Assembly: GCA_037355855.1 (NCBI GenBank)
Contig: CM074762.1
Span: 248,001 to 312,000, forward strand
Direction: 5' to 3'
From: Pseudo-nitzschia pungens
Taxonomy: Eukaryota; Bacillariophyta; Bacillariophyceae; Bacillariales; Bacillariaceae
DNA: 64,000 nt
The number at the start of each line of letters is the position of its first letter. Position 1 is the first letter of the stretch. The translations under genes were made by a program, and so were the position numbers. Below are positions 32,998 to 45,345 of the stretch, piece after piece. The notes beneath the pieces are model-generated. The model was not told the origin of the DNA. It worked only from the letters and a program-made list of their open reading frames with translations, and ran no database searches.

Positions 32998-35913
32998 GCG
33001 TTACGTCTCCTCCGATTCCAATTCGAATCTCTCTCGTCCTGTCTTGTTTTTGGGTCCCTTTCTCTCTAGGAAAGTTCTCGCTCGAACGGCTGAGCGCAAA
33101 CGATATGGTAGCTATCCAACTTTGTTTTTTGACACTGAAGAGTACCACTACGATTCGATCTCCTGAAAACGTGTTGAGTGCCTCAATACTTGTACCCGGT
33201 ATGAGGTAAAGTTAGCATTCCTTCACGGGCTGGATTTCTTTTTGCATGAGTATTAATGAGTCAACCACCAACGACTAAATTCTTACAATCGGTGTATGAA
33301 TTATGAATTGGGGCTTAGTTAAAGAGATGGTGCCTACCATTCATACCAACTCCCAACTTGTGATGGACAGACGGATTTTTTTTCTCGAAAATATGAAGTA
33401 AGCTTATCTTATGATTTTAAAAGGTTACGTAAGGTTTACTGGTACACGTAATTCAAATACGGTAAGGTTACTACGATACAAAAAAGATTGATGAATGAGT
33501 GTCGTAGTAATTACCTGTAAGTTACGGTAACCCAACTATAAGTATGGCGATCTTGGTTCTTGTTCACCCATCACCAATGTTGATCACTGTTTTGGTCAAG
33601 CTGCTGTCAGATCAAACTGAGAATCACACAGATCAACATTCTCAAAATGATCTTCGGCATATGACGCAGAGGAAAGGCCTCCAATCACAGTCACCCTTTT
33701 CCACAACTACGATAAGAAATAGTGCATAGTACTAGTAGTACTAGTACTAGTGGTGGAGGTAATTATAGTAGTACTAGTACTTATAGTAGTAGTATAATTG
33801 CATGGAGTAGCAGTAGTAATTAGTAATACTTATGGTAGTACAAGTAAAGAATGAAGTATGATTATTTATTCACTAGTAGTATGAGTACTACTCTTGTTCT
33901 AGTAGTAGTACTAGTAGTACTGTCTCCTTGTAGTCTCACTGTTTGCAAGCGCTTTCCACGCCACCACCAGTCTTGTTATTGCTAGTAACCACCCTGTTGG
34001 TGCCGGCCAGCAAATGATACTGGTGCCTCTTCTTCTTTTAATAGTAGCAGCCCCCCCTTTTGACCTTCTTGTTGTTGATGATGTTCTTCTTGCTCCTCCT
34101 GTTCTACTAATTTGTTGCATCATACTACTACTACTACTACTACTAGCACACGTACTGCTTCGTATTTCTTGTTATACTACAAGAAAGGTGTAGATAAAAC
34201 AAGGTGTTTGCCATTCTATTTTCATTTCCATCAATCTCTCCTTTGAGTCCAACAAATCTATTCTCTCTATCCATCTGAAAGTTATCGCCATCCAATTCCC
34301 GTGAGAACAAAAACAGATGTCGATTGACTTCTCACCTGATAAGAATATCAGAATTGTTGCAGCCTTCTACTACTAGTACTTGTAGTACTAGTACTAGTAG
34401 TACTATTAATATTAGAAGTCGTGATCTACTAGTTTAAGATCCAAAGTAGTCCTGTGATCCGAACTGTTGTGCTTTTGTTCCTCGAAAATACTACAGTACG
34501 GTACAGATCATACTGATGTTTAGGCTTTCAAGTAAAGAGTCTTCCTCGTTCCACTCCCAGCATGCTCCTTCCCCAATACGGTAAGATTACCGTGTAACCT
34601 TAGCTTCTTGTCAGTGATCATAATATTATTGTTCTTTACCGTTGCGGCGATCTGTACCGGTAACCTTACTGGTACTAGTAGTAGTAGGTTTGTTATCTCG
34701 TTGTGCTGCTACCCGGACTGTAGTTTGACATCGAACGGAAAGGTAGAGAGCTACCATCACTGGTTGCATAGTGAATACTCACTCTCGCGGGGTGCCCGAA
34801 TACCGGATATAGCCGGCGGTCGTAACGGGTGACCCGAGCGCGACAAAATCACGATCTCCTTTGATGCCGATAGTGGCCGGCACTATCGGTCATCCGGTAA
34901 CCGCGTAACCGCGACATTGCGCGCGTGATAAAACTGCTTCCGTGCAAAGGAACGGCAAAGACCTATCGAGTATTCGTATCGAGAGTGTGCCCAGAGGTAT
35001 GCTCCCCACGCTCGTAAACTGACGTTAAATTTAGTATGAATCCTACCAGTGAGTCGTTTTTACAACGCTCGTTCCGCGTCGTGTGATTTTTTTGGCGTAC
35101 ATACCACTAACCGCCGGCCCTGCCGGATGCGCCGGATGTCACCACACCGGTACGGCCGACAAGGTGCGGATGATGGAGAGAGAACGAGTGTGTATGATTC
35201 GTTCCGATGGATTGATTTTCGATGCTCGCACGAACGAGTGTGCAAGTACGTAAGCCTGGTACTTAATGAGAAGATAGTGAGATCCTAATCGCATACCGGT
35301 AGATGTGTATGGATTCATTTTTTCATTCGCTCGTCGGAAGTAGGTGCCCCTTGCTTTTGTTTCCATACTCTATTTTCGGCGGTACTCGTTGCATTTCATA
35401 CGTCCTACCCGGACGATTTTGGGTGCGTTTCCCAGTCCGTTACAGAATTTGGAATTCCTCGGATACGAAAACAACCTAAACGAGTTCACGAGTACCCATC
35501 TCCTCAGTGCCAACACAATCTGGGGAGACTTCTCGTGGGACACCCTTGTCAGTATTTGCCGGAAAAATTCACAGCATTTGCGTAAGGATTACTCGTAGGC
35601 TGATCCCTTGATACAAGTGTTATCCATCAGGATTTCCATTTTTTGTAGCACCACCCTCCCGACTTGGTCTAGTCTCGTCGTCGAATTTTGAGAAGGTGGT
35701 GCCATCGGCAATCTACGGATCGGAGTGGAAGAAAGCAACAAGCGGAGGAACAGCAGAAGCAACAGAAGTGAATCATTCATTCCTTCGGTGATTGTGTAGA
35801 AACCAAATTCGGCACGCCACCACATCACTGGCAGCAGTAACAGCAACATCAGTAACAGTAACAGTAACAGCAACATCGACAGCAATATCAACACCAACAC
35901 CAACAGTGGAACC
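32998..35913. other. Intergenic with self-complementary CTAGTA arrays
   Basis: This is the upstream region for IF-3 (minus) and the zinc-ribbon gene (plus). It contains long runs of TAGTAC/CTAGTA at 33725-33935, 34118-34146 and 34365-34435, and several GTAAGGTTA motifs (about 33420-33530, 34575-34600, 34655-34690). GCGC- and CGGT-rich sequence lies at 34790-34930. No gene is supported. Confidence 0.5.
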
Positions 35914-36717
35914 ATGAGCGGCAGTGCTAGTACCAGCGACAACACCTTCCGCTGCCAGATCACGCGGTCCGAGCGGCCCTGCCTGGTGTGCTCGGGACAC
36001 ATGGACCTCATCGAGGCCCGTCCCAGCAAACTGAATTTCTTTGGCGGAATCCCCATAGTATGCAGCTCGGAGGGAGTCGATTGCCTGGACTGCCCCCGGT
36101 GCGGATTCAAGACCACCACCGCCGACTACGAGTACCTCAAGATGTGCAAGAAAACTCGGCAGGTTCGGGGGATGTTTCACGGGCCCGAGCACCGCCGGAT
36201 CTCCAAGGAGGGATCGCATTCACAATCCGAATCGTCTCGCTCCCGCAAGCGAACCTCGAGGAGCCAGAGGAACGAGAGTTTTGCCACCAGCCACAGCGGC
36301 AGCGAACGCATCTGCTCGGGCTGTCAGGTCGCCCTCGAATCGAATGAGTGGCAGTTTTGTCCCAAGTGCGGGAGCAAGTGCCGGGCGGAGACGCACGTTT
36401 TGTCTTCGTCGTCAATGTCTTCCGGGTGTGACGTTTCCAATGATATCATCGAAATAACGATACCGAAAACCATTTCGAACGACCCGATGATCTCGGACGA
36501 CGACAACAACGTCGAAATCACCAAGAACAACAGCAGCAGCAACAACGACAACACGAACAATATTAGTGATGTCAACATCAGTGACGCCAACAGCATCACC
36601 GAGACCAACACCTCTCCCTCCAAGGAGAGCAGTGGCATCTCTCGAATGGTGACGCCCCCCAAGCGATCCAATGTACTGGACTGCAGCATGGAAGGGCCCG
36701 TGGAGATGCAGTACTAA
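35914..36717 (+). CDS. Zinc-ribbon protein of unknown function
   Basis: A 267-aa single exon. The N-terminal 70 residues contain CLVCSGHMDLIEAR and CLDCPRCGF, spaced like a zinc ribbon or double-Cys knuckle. A basic Ser/Arg-rich stretch (SRSRKRTSRSQRNES) follows, then a second zinc-ribbon signature, CSGCQVALESNEWQFCPKCG (about residues 131-150). The C-terminal half is Asn/Asp/Ser-rich and probably disordered. There is no signal peptide or membrane span. CAG/AAC-rich repeats precede the start (35830-35910). I do not recognise a family. Nucleic-acid or protein binding through the two zinc sites is an inference. Confidence 0.72.
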   Translation: MSGSASTSDNTFRCQITRSERPCLVCSGHMDLIEARPSKLNFFGGIPIVCSSEGVDCLDCPRCGFKTTTADYEYLKMCKKTRQVRGMFHGPEHRRISKEGSHSQSESSRSRKRTSRSQRNESFATSHSGSERICSGCQVALESNEWQFCPKCGSKCRAETHVLSSSSMSSGCDVSNDIIEITIPKTISNDPMISDDDNNVEITKNNSSSNNDNTNNISDVNISDANSITETNTSPSKESSGISRMVTPPKRSNVLDCSMEGPVEMQY

Positions 36718-38120
36718 CTACTGTAAGTAACACCCATCGGAGCTGCATTGCATTTCATTCTCGGAGCTGCCTCTTGTTTTGTTTCGTCTTGTTGCGTCTA
36801 CCGAGACGTAACGGGACGAAGCGAAATGTGACGACGAAATCCCCACACAACTGTACCATAGTTTTTCTGGATCGTTACCAACTGCGACGGGAACCGGACT
36901 TCGATCGACGCTGACGGAACCGAATGTACCGGTACACGCATGGGTCGAGACGGTTGGTCCATCCGCAACAACACCCCCAAAACATCTCGTAACCAGAATT
37001 GTTGATGCCAAACGAAACCTAACTCGCGACGAATGAATGAATCATCACGGCGACTACTACGAGAACGTTTGATTGTGGTAGAGTTAGTTTGAGCGCATTA
37101 AATAGAACGAAGTACGTAGTAACTCTATTTTGTATCGATGAACTCCATAGTGTTAATGCACCCAGCAGTACTTGTAGTGGCTTAGTAAAGGACAGAGCTT
37201 TATTGTGAGAGAACGTGCCATCATTCTTCCTCCGGCACTCGATAGCTCAAAAACCAAGCTACCACCAACGCAACTCATAAAGAGTGGAGAGTTGCTATTC
37301 TCATTGCCGTCCTTTCTTACCCATGCCCGTGGTGGGCAGAAAAAATCGTTACGAGCCATCGAAAAAGAACCCCTATCCAGTTGACAGAAAGTTCATGATT
37401 CGCGGCGGAATTAGTTCCAAACTGCCCAGATACACAGGATTTTTCTTGCGTGTGTGAAGTACCGATACTATTGATCGCAAAAGCATGCCAAACATTCATT
37501 ACGGTTACATGCATACTCAAGTATCAAGTACAGTATGTAAATTTTACAGTTATTGTGATGACAAAACCCGTATTCTTGACAATATTGGCCCTACTCGGTT
37601 TTGTATCTCAATATGGTAATTAGTGTTCCATTCTCGATTTCATCCCAAATGTCCATAAGATTCTACCCGTGGCTCACCAAGCAACTTTCTTTCTCCTTGT
37701 GCTATCCATCTGTTTTTTTTTCGTACGTACTCTTACTTCGTAATACCATGATCAGTATGTTCCCATCAAGGTAAGGTACGTAGGAGTACGCATGTGTAAT
37801 CCTTTTGACGATGAGACTTTTTCTTTGCATCCAATTGATGAAAATCGATTGACGAATGTATCCAAATTGGGAAAAAATTCTCGTCCAACTAAACACGAAA
37901 CCGATCCTTCACAAAGCGTCGGTAAACATACTGGTAGCTACAAAGAATTGCAACTAGATCGATCGACTACGGTGATTCCGGGACGGGGACATTTCCGATT
38001 AGAAACGCTACCGACAAGGTCGTCATTGGATGCAGGCAAGGCACACGCAGAGTTGATTGTGTACCGGAAATCCTCGTGAATAAGGTCCTTCCATCGCAAG
38101 CTGCAACACAACAAACAACC
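36718..38120. other. Intergenic, no gene seen
   Basis: This lies between two plus-strand genes. GTACGTAC and AAGGTACGTAG-like motifs lie near 37720-37795. No conserved reading frame was found. Confidence 0.45.
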
Positions 38121-38913
38121 ATGGTTTCGCTTCCGGTTTTGGTTCGGTATCTTTTGACAACCCTCCTGGGATTGGCAGCTTGCACACCGACCATATCCCT
38201 CGGTCTCGTTCACCAGCGGCGTCCTCTTTCAAGACTCGGCTGGGCACCGAAATGCAAGTCGAATTCGATGCAAGGATGTGCTTGGAGACACGAACAATCT
38301 GCGTCCGGTACATCCTCGTTGCGATCCAACAACAACAACAATGACGACGAGAATCACAGACGATTCACGCCGGCCCGACGAATCGAAAACCGAAACCGAA
38401 AAAGCGCTGCTCTCCGATCCGGGGCTCTGGACCGCGGATTTTCTGGCCCTGATCCTGGCGGCGCAGTTGATCGGCCTCTCGAACATTGTCAACAATCCGG
38501 AATTCGTCCGCAACGGGGGCTGGTTCCAGCCCATCCCGGCGGTCCCATCGACCCTCGGCGACCTGGTGGAACGGATCTCCTCGTTTGGCGTGTCGTGGGG
38601 GATCGCGTGCGTTGTCGTGGCGGCGACCGCCACGAGCGTTGGGGAAAACCAGAGCACCGCGGATGCCAATCGGGATGCCGAATCTCCGGGAGCGAGCGTG
38701 CTGCTCGGCCGCAACCTCCCAACCCTGGCCGTCTTTTCTGCGCTGCAGGTACTGGGAACCCTTGCGCTCGCGGGGCTGGAAAACGGCAACGGCAGTGGCA
38801 TCTCCGGTGATCCGAGCGGTTCGCTGCTGCTGGATGTCCTGCGGAATTGTTACTACGTGGGGCTGACCACTTCGGGATTGCGGTATTTGTACGGGCGGTA
38901 TTTTTTGCTCTGA
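38121..38913 (+). CDS. Small multi-span membrane protein, unknown
   Basis: The start ATG at 38121 opens on a hydrophobic leader (MVSLPVLVRYLLTTLLGLAA). The reading frame changes by one base between the leader and the conserved part. A 52-bp GT-AG intron (38308-38359, phase 1) restores the frame and gives 246 aa. A single extra base near 38358 would do the same. After an Asn/Asp-rich linker, hydrophobic segments lie in ADFLALILAAQLIGLSNIV, FGVSWGIACVVVAATAT and LPTLAVFSALQVLGTLALAG, followed by a C-terminal amphipathic segment (LRNCYYVGLTTSGLRYLYGR). The leader suggests entry to the secretory pathway or plastid, though no clear A-F motif is seen. I do not recognise the family. Confidence 0.65.
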
Positions 38914-39174
38914 CACCAACAAGACAAAAAATACTATTCACTATTAATATTTATAATATACGAAGAAATAGAAATACTCAACTTTTGGAACGGAGCGAAG
39001 CGAAGCGAAAACTGCCGGAATGAAAATTGCGCCGCTTTGCGTCGCGCCTAGTGAGTGCAGTCGCGCTGCGAGAGCAGCGACAGTAGTAGTCATTGTTGTT
39101 ATTGATTCGTGGCAACAGATGCACGGCAAAACGCATCCAAACGCCTTTCCGTTCGATCGGGAGAGAGCATTGCA

Positions 39175-41249
39175 TCAGAACTCGTTGCGGCCGGGACGGT
39201 TGCTGCCGTCGTCTCCGCCGAGAGGTGCGGAGGACGCTGTACTCGCACTCGCGCTCGCATCGCCGAGACCAGCAGCCCCGGCGCAAGCCCGGACGGAATC
39301 CACCGCTACCGGTGCCACATCCGCAACCGCGGCCCCAACCGCTTCTGTTGCCGCGGCGCGTGCCTCGAACTCGGGATAGGCTTGCCGAAAGACATCGTTC
39401 CAGAACTCCGCCCTGGCCGCGGTGCGGTAGGGGCGTTTTTGTTCGATCTGCACGAATCGGCCGCTGACCGACGTTGCCGGCGTGTGGCAGACCTCGGAGG
39501 GAGGCACGCCGTTGAGGAGCCGACCCGGAACGTTGGTGCTCCCGCACAGATGGCAGATCGGTTCCTCGGTTTCGTTTTCGTTTTCGTCGTTTTCATTGTC
39601 GCTGTTTGCTAGTGGCGATCGCGTGCCTGCCGTAATCCGCGGGATGGGCCCTTGCGTACTTTTGCAGGACCTCGATCTTTTCGGGAAGGCTTGTTGCTGG
39701 TAGTGGAAGTGGCAGCGGGATCGACAGTGTCGCCGTTCTTGTCACCGTACTTGTCACCGTCCCTGTCCTTGTCGTGATCTTTGCCACCTTCGGTCGCCGT
39801 CGCCGTCGCGGTCGCCGCAACCTTTAGCGAGCAGCTCCCGTGGCTGAAAAACGTGTCGACGGATCCGCAGGTTTTCGTTCCCATTCCGTGCAGCTGCACC
39901 GCCGTGTAGTCCTTCCTCGCCACCGACTCGTAATAGGATCGAATGGCGGCCACGGCCGCCAGAAAACAACTCGGGGCCGAGTGCGCGGCGTCGGAGGGAG
40001 GATGCGGGGGCTGGCACGCCGACGCGGACGTGGGCGCGGCTGTTCGGGTTTGCCTCCGCGTTTCTGGGTCCTTGGCTGCTGTCATCGGCGTTGGCGTTGA
40101 CATTTGCGTTGGAGTTGCCATTGGAGTTGGCATTGGGGTTGCCATCCGGTGGCTCCCGGCCACGATCCAGGACCGCGCGGTGGTCCCCTTGAGCAGCCGG
40201 AGTCCCTGTTCCGCCGTCTCGGCGTCGAAGAGAGGGTGGGGACAGTCGAAGGAAAGATTCCTGGCGGTGAAGGGTTCGATATCGACCACCACGTTGCCCC
40301 AGGGATAGCTGGCGGACGTGGTGGCCAGGATGCAGTAGGTCCGTCCGTTGTCTGCGTCCACGAGCGTTCTTGTGCGATACTTTCCCTCGAGGCTTCGGAG
40401 ATCGATCCGATCGCATGACGTTTGGGATAGCGATCGCGATCGCGGTGATGAGTGGTCGGTGTCGGTCCTGGTGTTGTCACTGTCGTTGTCGTTGTCGCTG
40501 TCGCTGTCGCTGTCGTTGTCGTTGTCGTTGTCGCTGTCGCTGTCGTTGTCGTTGTCGTTGTTGTTCCCGTCCTTCTCTTCCTCGTTCTCATCGTCGTCCC
40601 GCTTTCTCCAGTGGTACGAATCTTCATCGTGTCGGCATCCGTGCCCGATCATCATCATGTCGAAAACAATGCGTTCGAAATCCGCGACAATGCTTGGTTC
40701 CGGTTGGAAATAGCCGTTCGAACCCCGGGTTGGAACCAGCGGTTTGAGGTGGCTCCAAACGTCTTCCAGCGTCGACGGCGACGAAGGATCCCCCCCGAAA
40801 TCGTTTTCGGTTTGGGTTTCGCCATCGGTCCGGTCGGTGCGATCGCCGCGGAACGTTTCCGTTTCGTCGCTGGTTCTTGCCTCCGGTGGAGGATTCGGTT
40901 TTTGCTTCGGTTCCTCCGTCGGGGTGGTGCTTATGATAGTCGTCCCGCGAATGGTTCCGGTTCCCATCGGGATGATGCCCATCGGAATCTCGCGCAATGG
41001 GATTCGTTCGGGCATTCGAATTCGAATTCGCACTTCGAATTCGCATTCGGAATGGAGATTGGCACGAGACTGGGGATGCGGTCCGGCCGCGGTTCGGCTT
41101 TCATCGTCCAAAAGAACCAGCTTTGGCATCACCACCAGGATCATCATCACCACTATCGACACCGCCAGCGACACCCCGATCACCGCGAAGTGCGCCGCTG
41201 CGACTCGTCGCAACGGACGGTACAACCTTTCCCTCGACGACGATGCCAT
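39175..41249 (-). CDS. Membrane-anchored protein with DAH/QLHG motifs, apparent frame breaks
   Basis: The preferred start is the ATG at 41249, 85 codons into a longer frame, just before a membrane anchor (HFAVIGVSLAVSIVVMMIL). A disordered acidic stretch with a (GACAAC)n-coded Asp/Asn/Ser run (about 40475-40565) follows. A conserved globular region then contains CPHPLFDAETAEQG, ARSWIVAGSHR, SDAAHSAPS, QLHGMG and FFSHGSC. This resembles a family of uncharacterised proteins in which SD-x-AH, QLHG and GRF-x-x-IEQ motifs recur, possibly metal-dependent hydrolases. The last part (ICHLCGSTNVPGRLLNGVPP, VSGRFVQIEQKR) lies in another frame. An intermediate frame carries EKIEVLQKYARAHPADYG. Two one-base skips (near 39690 and 39606) are needed, or one skip plus a short intron. 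Function is unknown. Confidence 0.7.
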
Positions 41250-42455
41250 CCCCGCTGGATTCTCCGGTTGCGGATCTCGCGCCCCGGTGGCCGTTTCAAC
41301 CGCGAGAACCCCGGCGGAACAAACGAAACCGGAAACAAACCTTGCGTATCGCGCGAGGGAACGAAACGAAAACGAAAAGACGCTGCCACCACTGCCACTG
41401 CTGCTCCCGCTACCGGACCCCCCAAACCGATGGTACCGAACCGTCGATCCGCAACCGAACCGATGCGAAAGGTACGAGATCGTACCGGTACAGTATACGC
41501 CCAACCGAACAAGACCGCCTCGGGCTACAACACCACCATTGCGTCTGGTTTCGAAAGGGCAGTCGTCGTTGGTTCGGATGCACTTCGTACTGTACGATAT
41601 TCGATTCGAGTACGTAGGTTAACCCGTACGAATCGAGGTCGACAATGAGAGGGTGCGTTGAATTGTATTGAATTGGATTAAATCGGACAGTGTGGCACAA
41701 GTACCTGTACAACCAATAGAAGAGTCATTCGGTGTCGGTATTGATCTGGGTTGCTTCCTCACCATGGTCCATGGTCAAGGAAGAAGGAAATACTTCGTAA
41801 TGAACAAATTCTGGTGGATGCTCCCTCGGATCCAAACCAACCTGAAACCACCGAACCAGGCTCACTCGACCACTCCTTCCATATCATACGTACCGATTAT
41901 ACGTACAAGTAGGTACGATGTGCACTCGCACGACTCACTCCTCCGATGCCGTACATGTACGGAATGCCATCCAATATCGCGATGGGACCGTCCGCTTGTG
42001 CCGGCGCGCGCATTTGGTCACAGAGTTTTTTTTTGGTGAGTGAGGGAGGAGTCTTCTAAGTAAGGTTACTGTAGCCAACTCCAACGGCACAATCCACGCA
42101 TTTTTCAGGTCATAGTTTCTTTTCAACAAATTTCCGGTCGTCACGGAGCAAGAAGCGGATTTTTGAGTCCACGTACGGTAATACGAAGTAGTAAGGTTTA
42201 CTTGTACGTAAGTTATTGTATTGTACGATTCGCACGTAAAATCCGTCCCGCTCCAAGGACATCATTCCAACCCACAGCGGGCAAACTCCATTTATTTATT
42301 CCTCCATTCAACCGTTCATCCATTCCTCCGTTCCTCCGTTCACCCGTTCCTCCGTTCACCCGTTCATCCACCGATCCAGAGAACTTTCCAATCGCAGTCC
42401 ACCAGAATGAGCGAATTGACCACACAACGGCGTTCCACCGGTCTCTCCCTTCCCA
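41250..42455. promoter_or_regulatory. Divergent upstream region
   Basis: This separates the minus-strand DAH-motif gene from the plus-strand nucleotide-sugar transporter and must contain both promoters. GTACGTAAG/TAAGGTTTAC motifs occur at about 41580-41620, 42055-42070 and 42170-42215. A run of CCATTCCTCCGTTC-type short repeats lies at about 42300-42370, close to the transporter start. The upstream ATG at 42407 opens a different frame that overlaps the transporter N-terminus. Confidence 0.4.
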
Positions 42456-43515
42456 ATGCCGGCCCCGAGTCGGAAAAGGGCAACGACAACACCGCTCCCA
42501 GCGGCAACAGCAGGCAGCAACGGCAGCAACGGAGGCATCTCCGCCATGGGACTCAAGGTCCTGATCCTGCTGGCCGTCCAGAACTCGTCGAAAAACCTTT
42601 TGATGCGCTACGTCATGAAGGAACGACCGAAATTCCTCACGTCCGCCGCCGTCATTGGCAGCGAGATGACCAAGCTCACCCTGAGCCTGCTCTACATCTT
42701 GTTCATCGAAAAGAAATCGGTGGGCAGCATCGTTCAGTACTTTCGGGACGACTGGAAGAACACGGTGCTGGTTGTCCGTTCCCGCCAGCGCCTACAACCT
42801 ACAGATGACCCTGGAGTACATCGCCCTGGCGAATCTCGACGCGGCCATGTTTAGCGTTTTGGTGCAGACGAAACTCCTCTTCACGGCGACTTTTTCGGCG
42901 GCCATTATCGGCAAGAAGCTCCGGTACATACAGGTCATTAGTCTGACGCTTCTCACGGTCGGAGTCATGCTCTGCAACATGAAATTCACCGACAGCAGCA
43001 GCAGCAACAACAACAATGCGGGAGGTGTGGATTCCAACACCAAGGGGATTCTGGCCACGCTCGGCATTGCCGTCAGCAGCGGATTCGCCAGCGTCTACAC
43101 CGAGAAGGTCATCAAGTCGCAGCGCGTCAAGAGTCCCGTTGCCGGTCAGTACTCTCTGGCATACACACAGGTCCAGCTCGCCAGCATGAGCCTGCTGACG
43201 ATTGGGATTTATGCCTGCATTGCGGATTTCAAAGACATTATCACCTACGGACTCTTTCACAATTTCAACGCGGGAGCCTTTTTGACGGTCTTCAACTCGG
43301 CCCTGGGCGGTCTCATCGTGGCGGGGGTCCTCAAGTACGCCGACTCGGTCCTCAAGGGATACGCGACGGCGATCTCGGTCATTGGGACGGGACTGATGAG
43401 CATGGTGCTGTTTGGGACCAAACTCCACGCGGTCTACTTTTTGGGGATTGTCAATGTCGTCATTGCCGTGCTGCTGTACAACGGAAAGAATTTCGATCAG
43501 TTTTGCTGCTCGTAG
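42456..43515 (+). CDS. Nucleotide-sugar transporter, SLC35A-like, with an apparent +1 frame break
   Basis: The frame from 42456 (or the better placed ATG at 42546, MGLKVLILLAVQNSSKNLL) carries the N-terminal family hallmarks. It then loses homology at about 42772, where the +1 frame takes over with VPASAYNLQMTLEYIALANL. Aligning the two halves to the family leaves no missing residues, so one extra base in CTGGTTGTCC is the simplest cause, not an intron. The second half has multiple membrane spans, a poly-Ser/Asn loop, and ends GIVNVVIAVLLYNGK. SLC35A proteins exchange UDP- or CMP-sugars for the nucleoside monophosphate across Golgi membranes. The substrate cannot be read from sequence. If the base is real, the gene would be broken or rely on frameshifting. 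Confidence 0.87.
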
Positions 43516-44635
43516 AAGCAATCACGAGAACACCAAGAACAACAATAACAATAACAACAGCGACAAGAACAAGAGCAAGAAGACGAAAAAGAAAGACGTC
43601 TCGTCTGTCTCTCGACTTGCAATCCTCTAGCACGCAACCGGTGACAATGGGAGTCGACCGAGATTGCGTCGCTGTGAGGATGGCAATCTTTGTCACACGA
43701 ACGTGCCAGTACCATACTGGTCCAGGAAGGCAGGGGAGAGCCGACTCGTCTACACTACTCAAAATGCCACAACGACAACCAATTCAGGGTTCCGATGGGA
43801 TGCTTTCCTCCTTTCAATGAGCGTTACGTGCAGCAAGGCTTTTGAATTGTTAGTGTTATTCGGTCCTGGAATGAATCCACGGCAAGGGCTTGGGTTGCTT
43901 CGATGTTTGCGATTGAGATGTTTCGCTTTTTGATTCTTGTTGTGCCATCATTGCTTCGTTTTGTCGCTGGACCGTCTCATTGGCTGGGGCGACGCCTCGA
44001 TCCGGAGTTGGACGCGGTACGAACAAGTAACTCCGTTTCTAATGATGGATATTGAAAAAAGAATAACAATGAATTGATAAATATAGTAAGAAGTACCGAA
44101 GCACAAGATTGCAGGATGCTGTACGAACTTTCTCTTCCGCATTGTGGTTCTCGGTATGTGCATGTACATTCGTGCAATGAGACTTGCGGCGTTCTCTCGC
44201 CTTTGGTGCCGACTGCAGAAGTCATCCAGCAAAAACATGTCACGCAGTTCAGAGTGGATGTCCCTCGATACAGCAACAGACAGAAACACTGCACACGGAA
44301 TTGAGACTGCAGCTTAAAGCATTGCACTACTACTACCATCGGAATAGTAGCAGATAGTAGTGCACAGCAGTACGTGTAGTCCTACCTACCTAGTACCCAA
44401 CGACCAACTAGTACAACCAGTCGCGAGTTTGCTTCGAACCAAAAGAAAGGATTGACCGACCGACTGCCAGCAAGAAGTCCTAGTACTCGTTCGTGATTGC
44501 CGTGCGGTACACGTAGCATTGTCATTGTTTACTATCGTGCTGATTTTGCGTTCTGCACGGTTGCGCCGAAAACAGATGCGACGCGAGGCGACGCGATGAC
44601 ATCGAACAGCAGAATAATAGAATACAATAGAATCG

Positions 44636-44700
44636 AATTGGAACGGAACGGAACGGAACGGATCGGATCGGATCGGATCGGATCGGATCGGATCGGAGAC
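44636..44700. repeat. Pentanucleotide microsatellite GGAAC/GGATC
   Basis: Four GGAAC units pass directly into about eight GGATC units, so one pentamer has been converted to another by a single substitution that then spread. A related GATCG/GATTC run lies at 45783-45830. Confidence 0.95.
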
Positions 44701-44892
44701 GAAAAGCATCCTCTCCAAAAGAAACAGATCGGTCGCCGTGGAGGATGCCGGACGGGATGCCGCCCGGGTTCGTTTCGTTCGTACGGTACGGATCTGTACC
44801 GGAGCTGCATTCCCTACTAGCAACGTGTTTCGGGGCACGGAGTGCCACGCGAAACACCATCCCCAACTGCTGTACCTGGGATGCTGCGCTAA

Positions 44893-45345
44893 CTTACCCT
44901 GCTGTGTGCCACCCTGCCGTGTGCCACCCTGCTGTGTGCCACCCTGCATGCCACCCTGCATGCTACCCTTTACGCCACCATCCGTAACTGTACCTGGGAT
45001 GCTACGCCACCCTTTGTGCTACCCTGTAGTATGCTAACCTGTGTGCCAACCTGTGTGCTACCCTATGTGCTACCCTATGAGCTAACCTGTGCGCTAACCT
45101 GTGTGCCAACCTGTGTGCCAACCTGTGTGCCAACCTGTGTGCTACCCTGTGTGCTACCCTGTGTGCTACGCTGTAATAAGCTACCATGTTTGCCACTCTG
45201 TTTGCTACTCTGTTTGCTACTATATTTGTTACCTTGTATGCTATGTTTCATGCTACGTTTTATGCTACCTTGTATACTACCCTGTATGCTACCTTGTATG
45301 CTAACCTGTGTGCTGCGCTTTATGCTACCCTGCATGCTTCGAGAT
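44893..45345. repeat. 12-bp minisatellite CCTGTGTGCTAC
   Basis: About 35 imperfect copies of a 12-bp unit (CCTGTGTGCYAM, with CCTGCATGCTAC and TTTATGCTAC variants). The period is a multiple of three, so all frames stay open and give Cys-Val-Pro or Leu-Pro-Cys repeats. There is no sign that it is translated. Confidence 0.92.

Noticed and set aside
40452..41648. 398-codon plus-strand frame opposite the DAH-motif gene
   Set aside because: It starts inside the (GACAAC)n run, which read backwards gives Val repeats; no conserved content.
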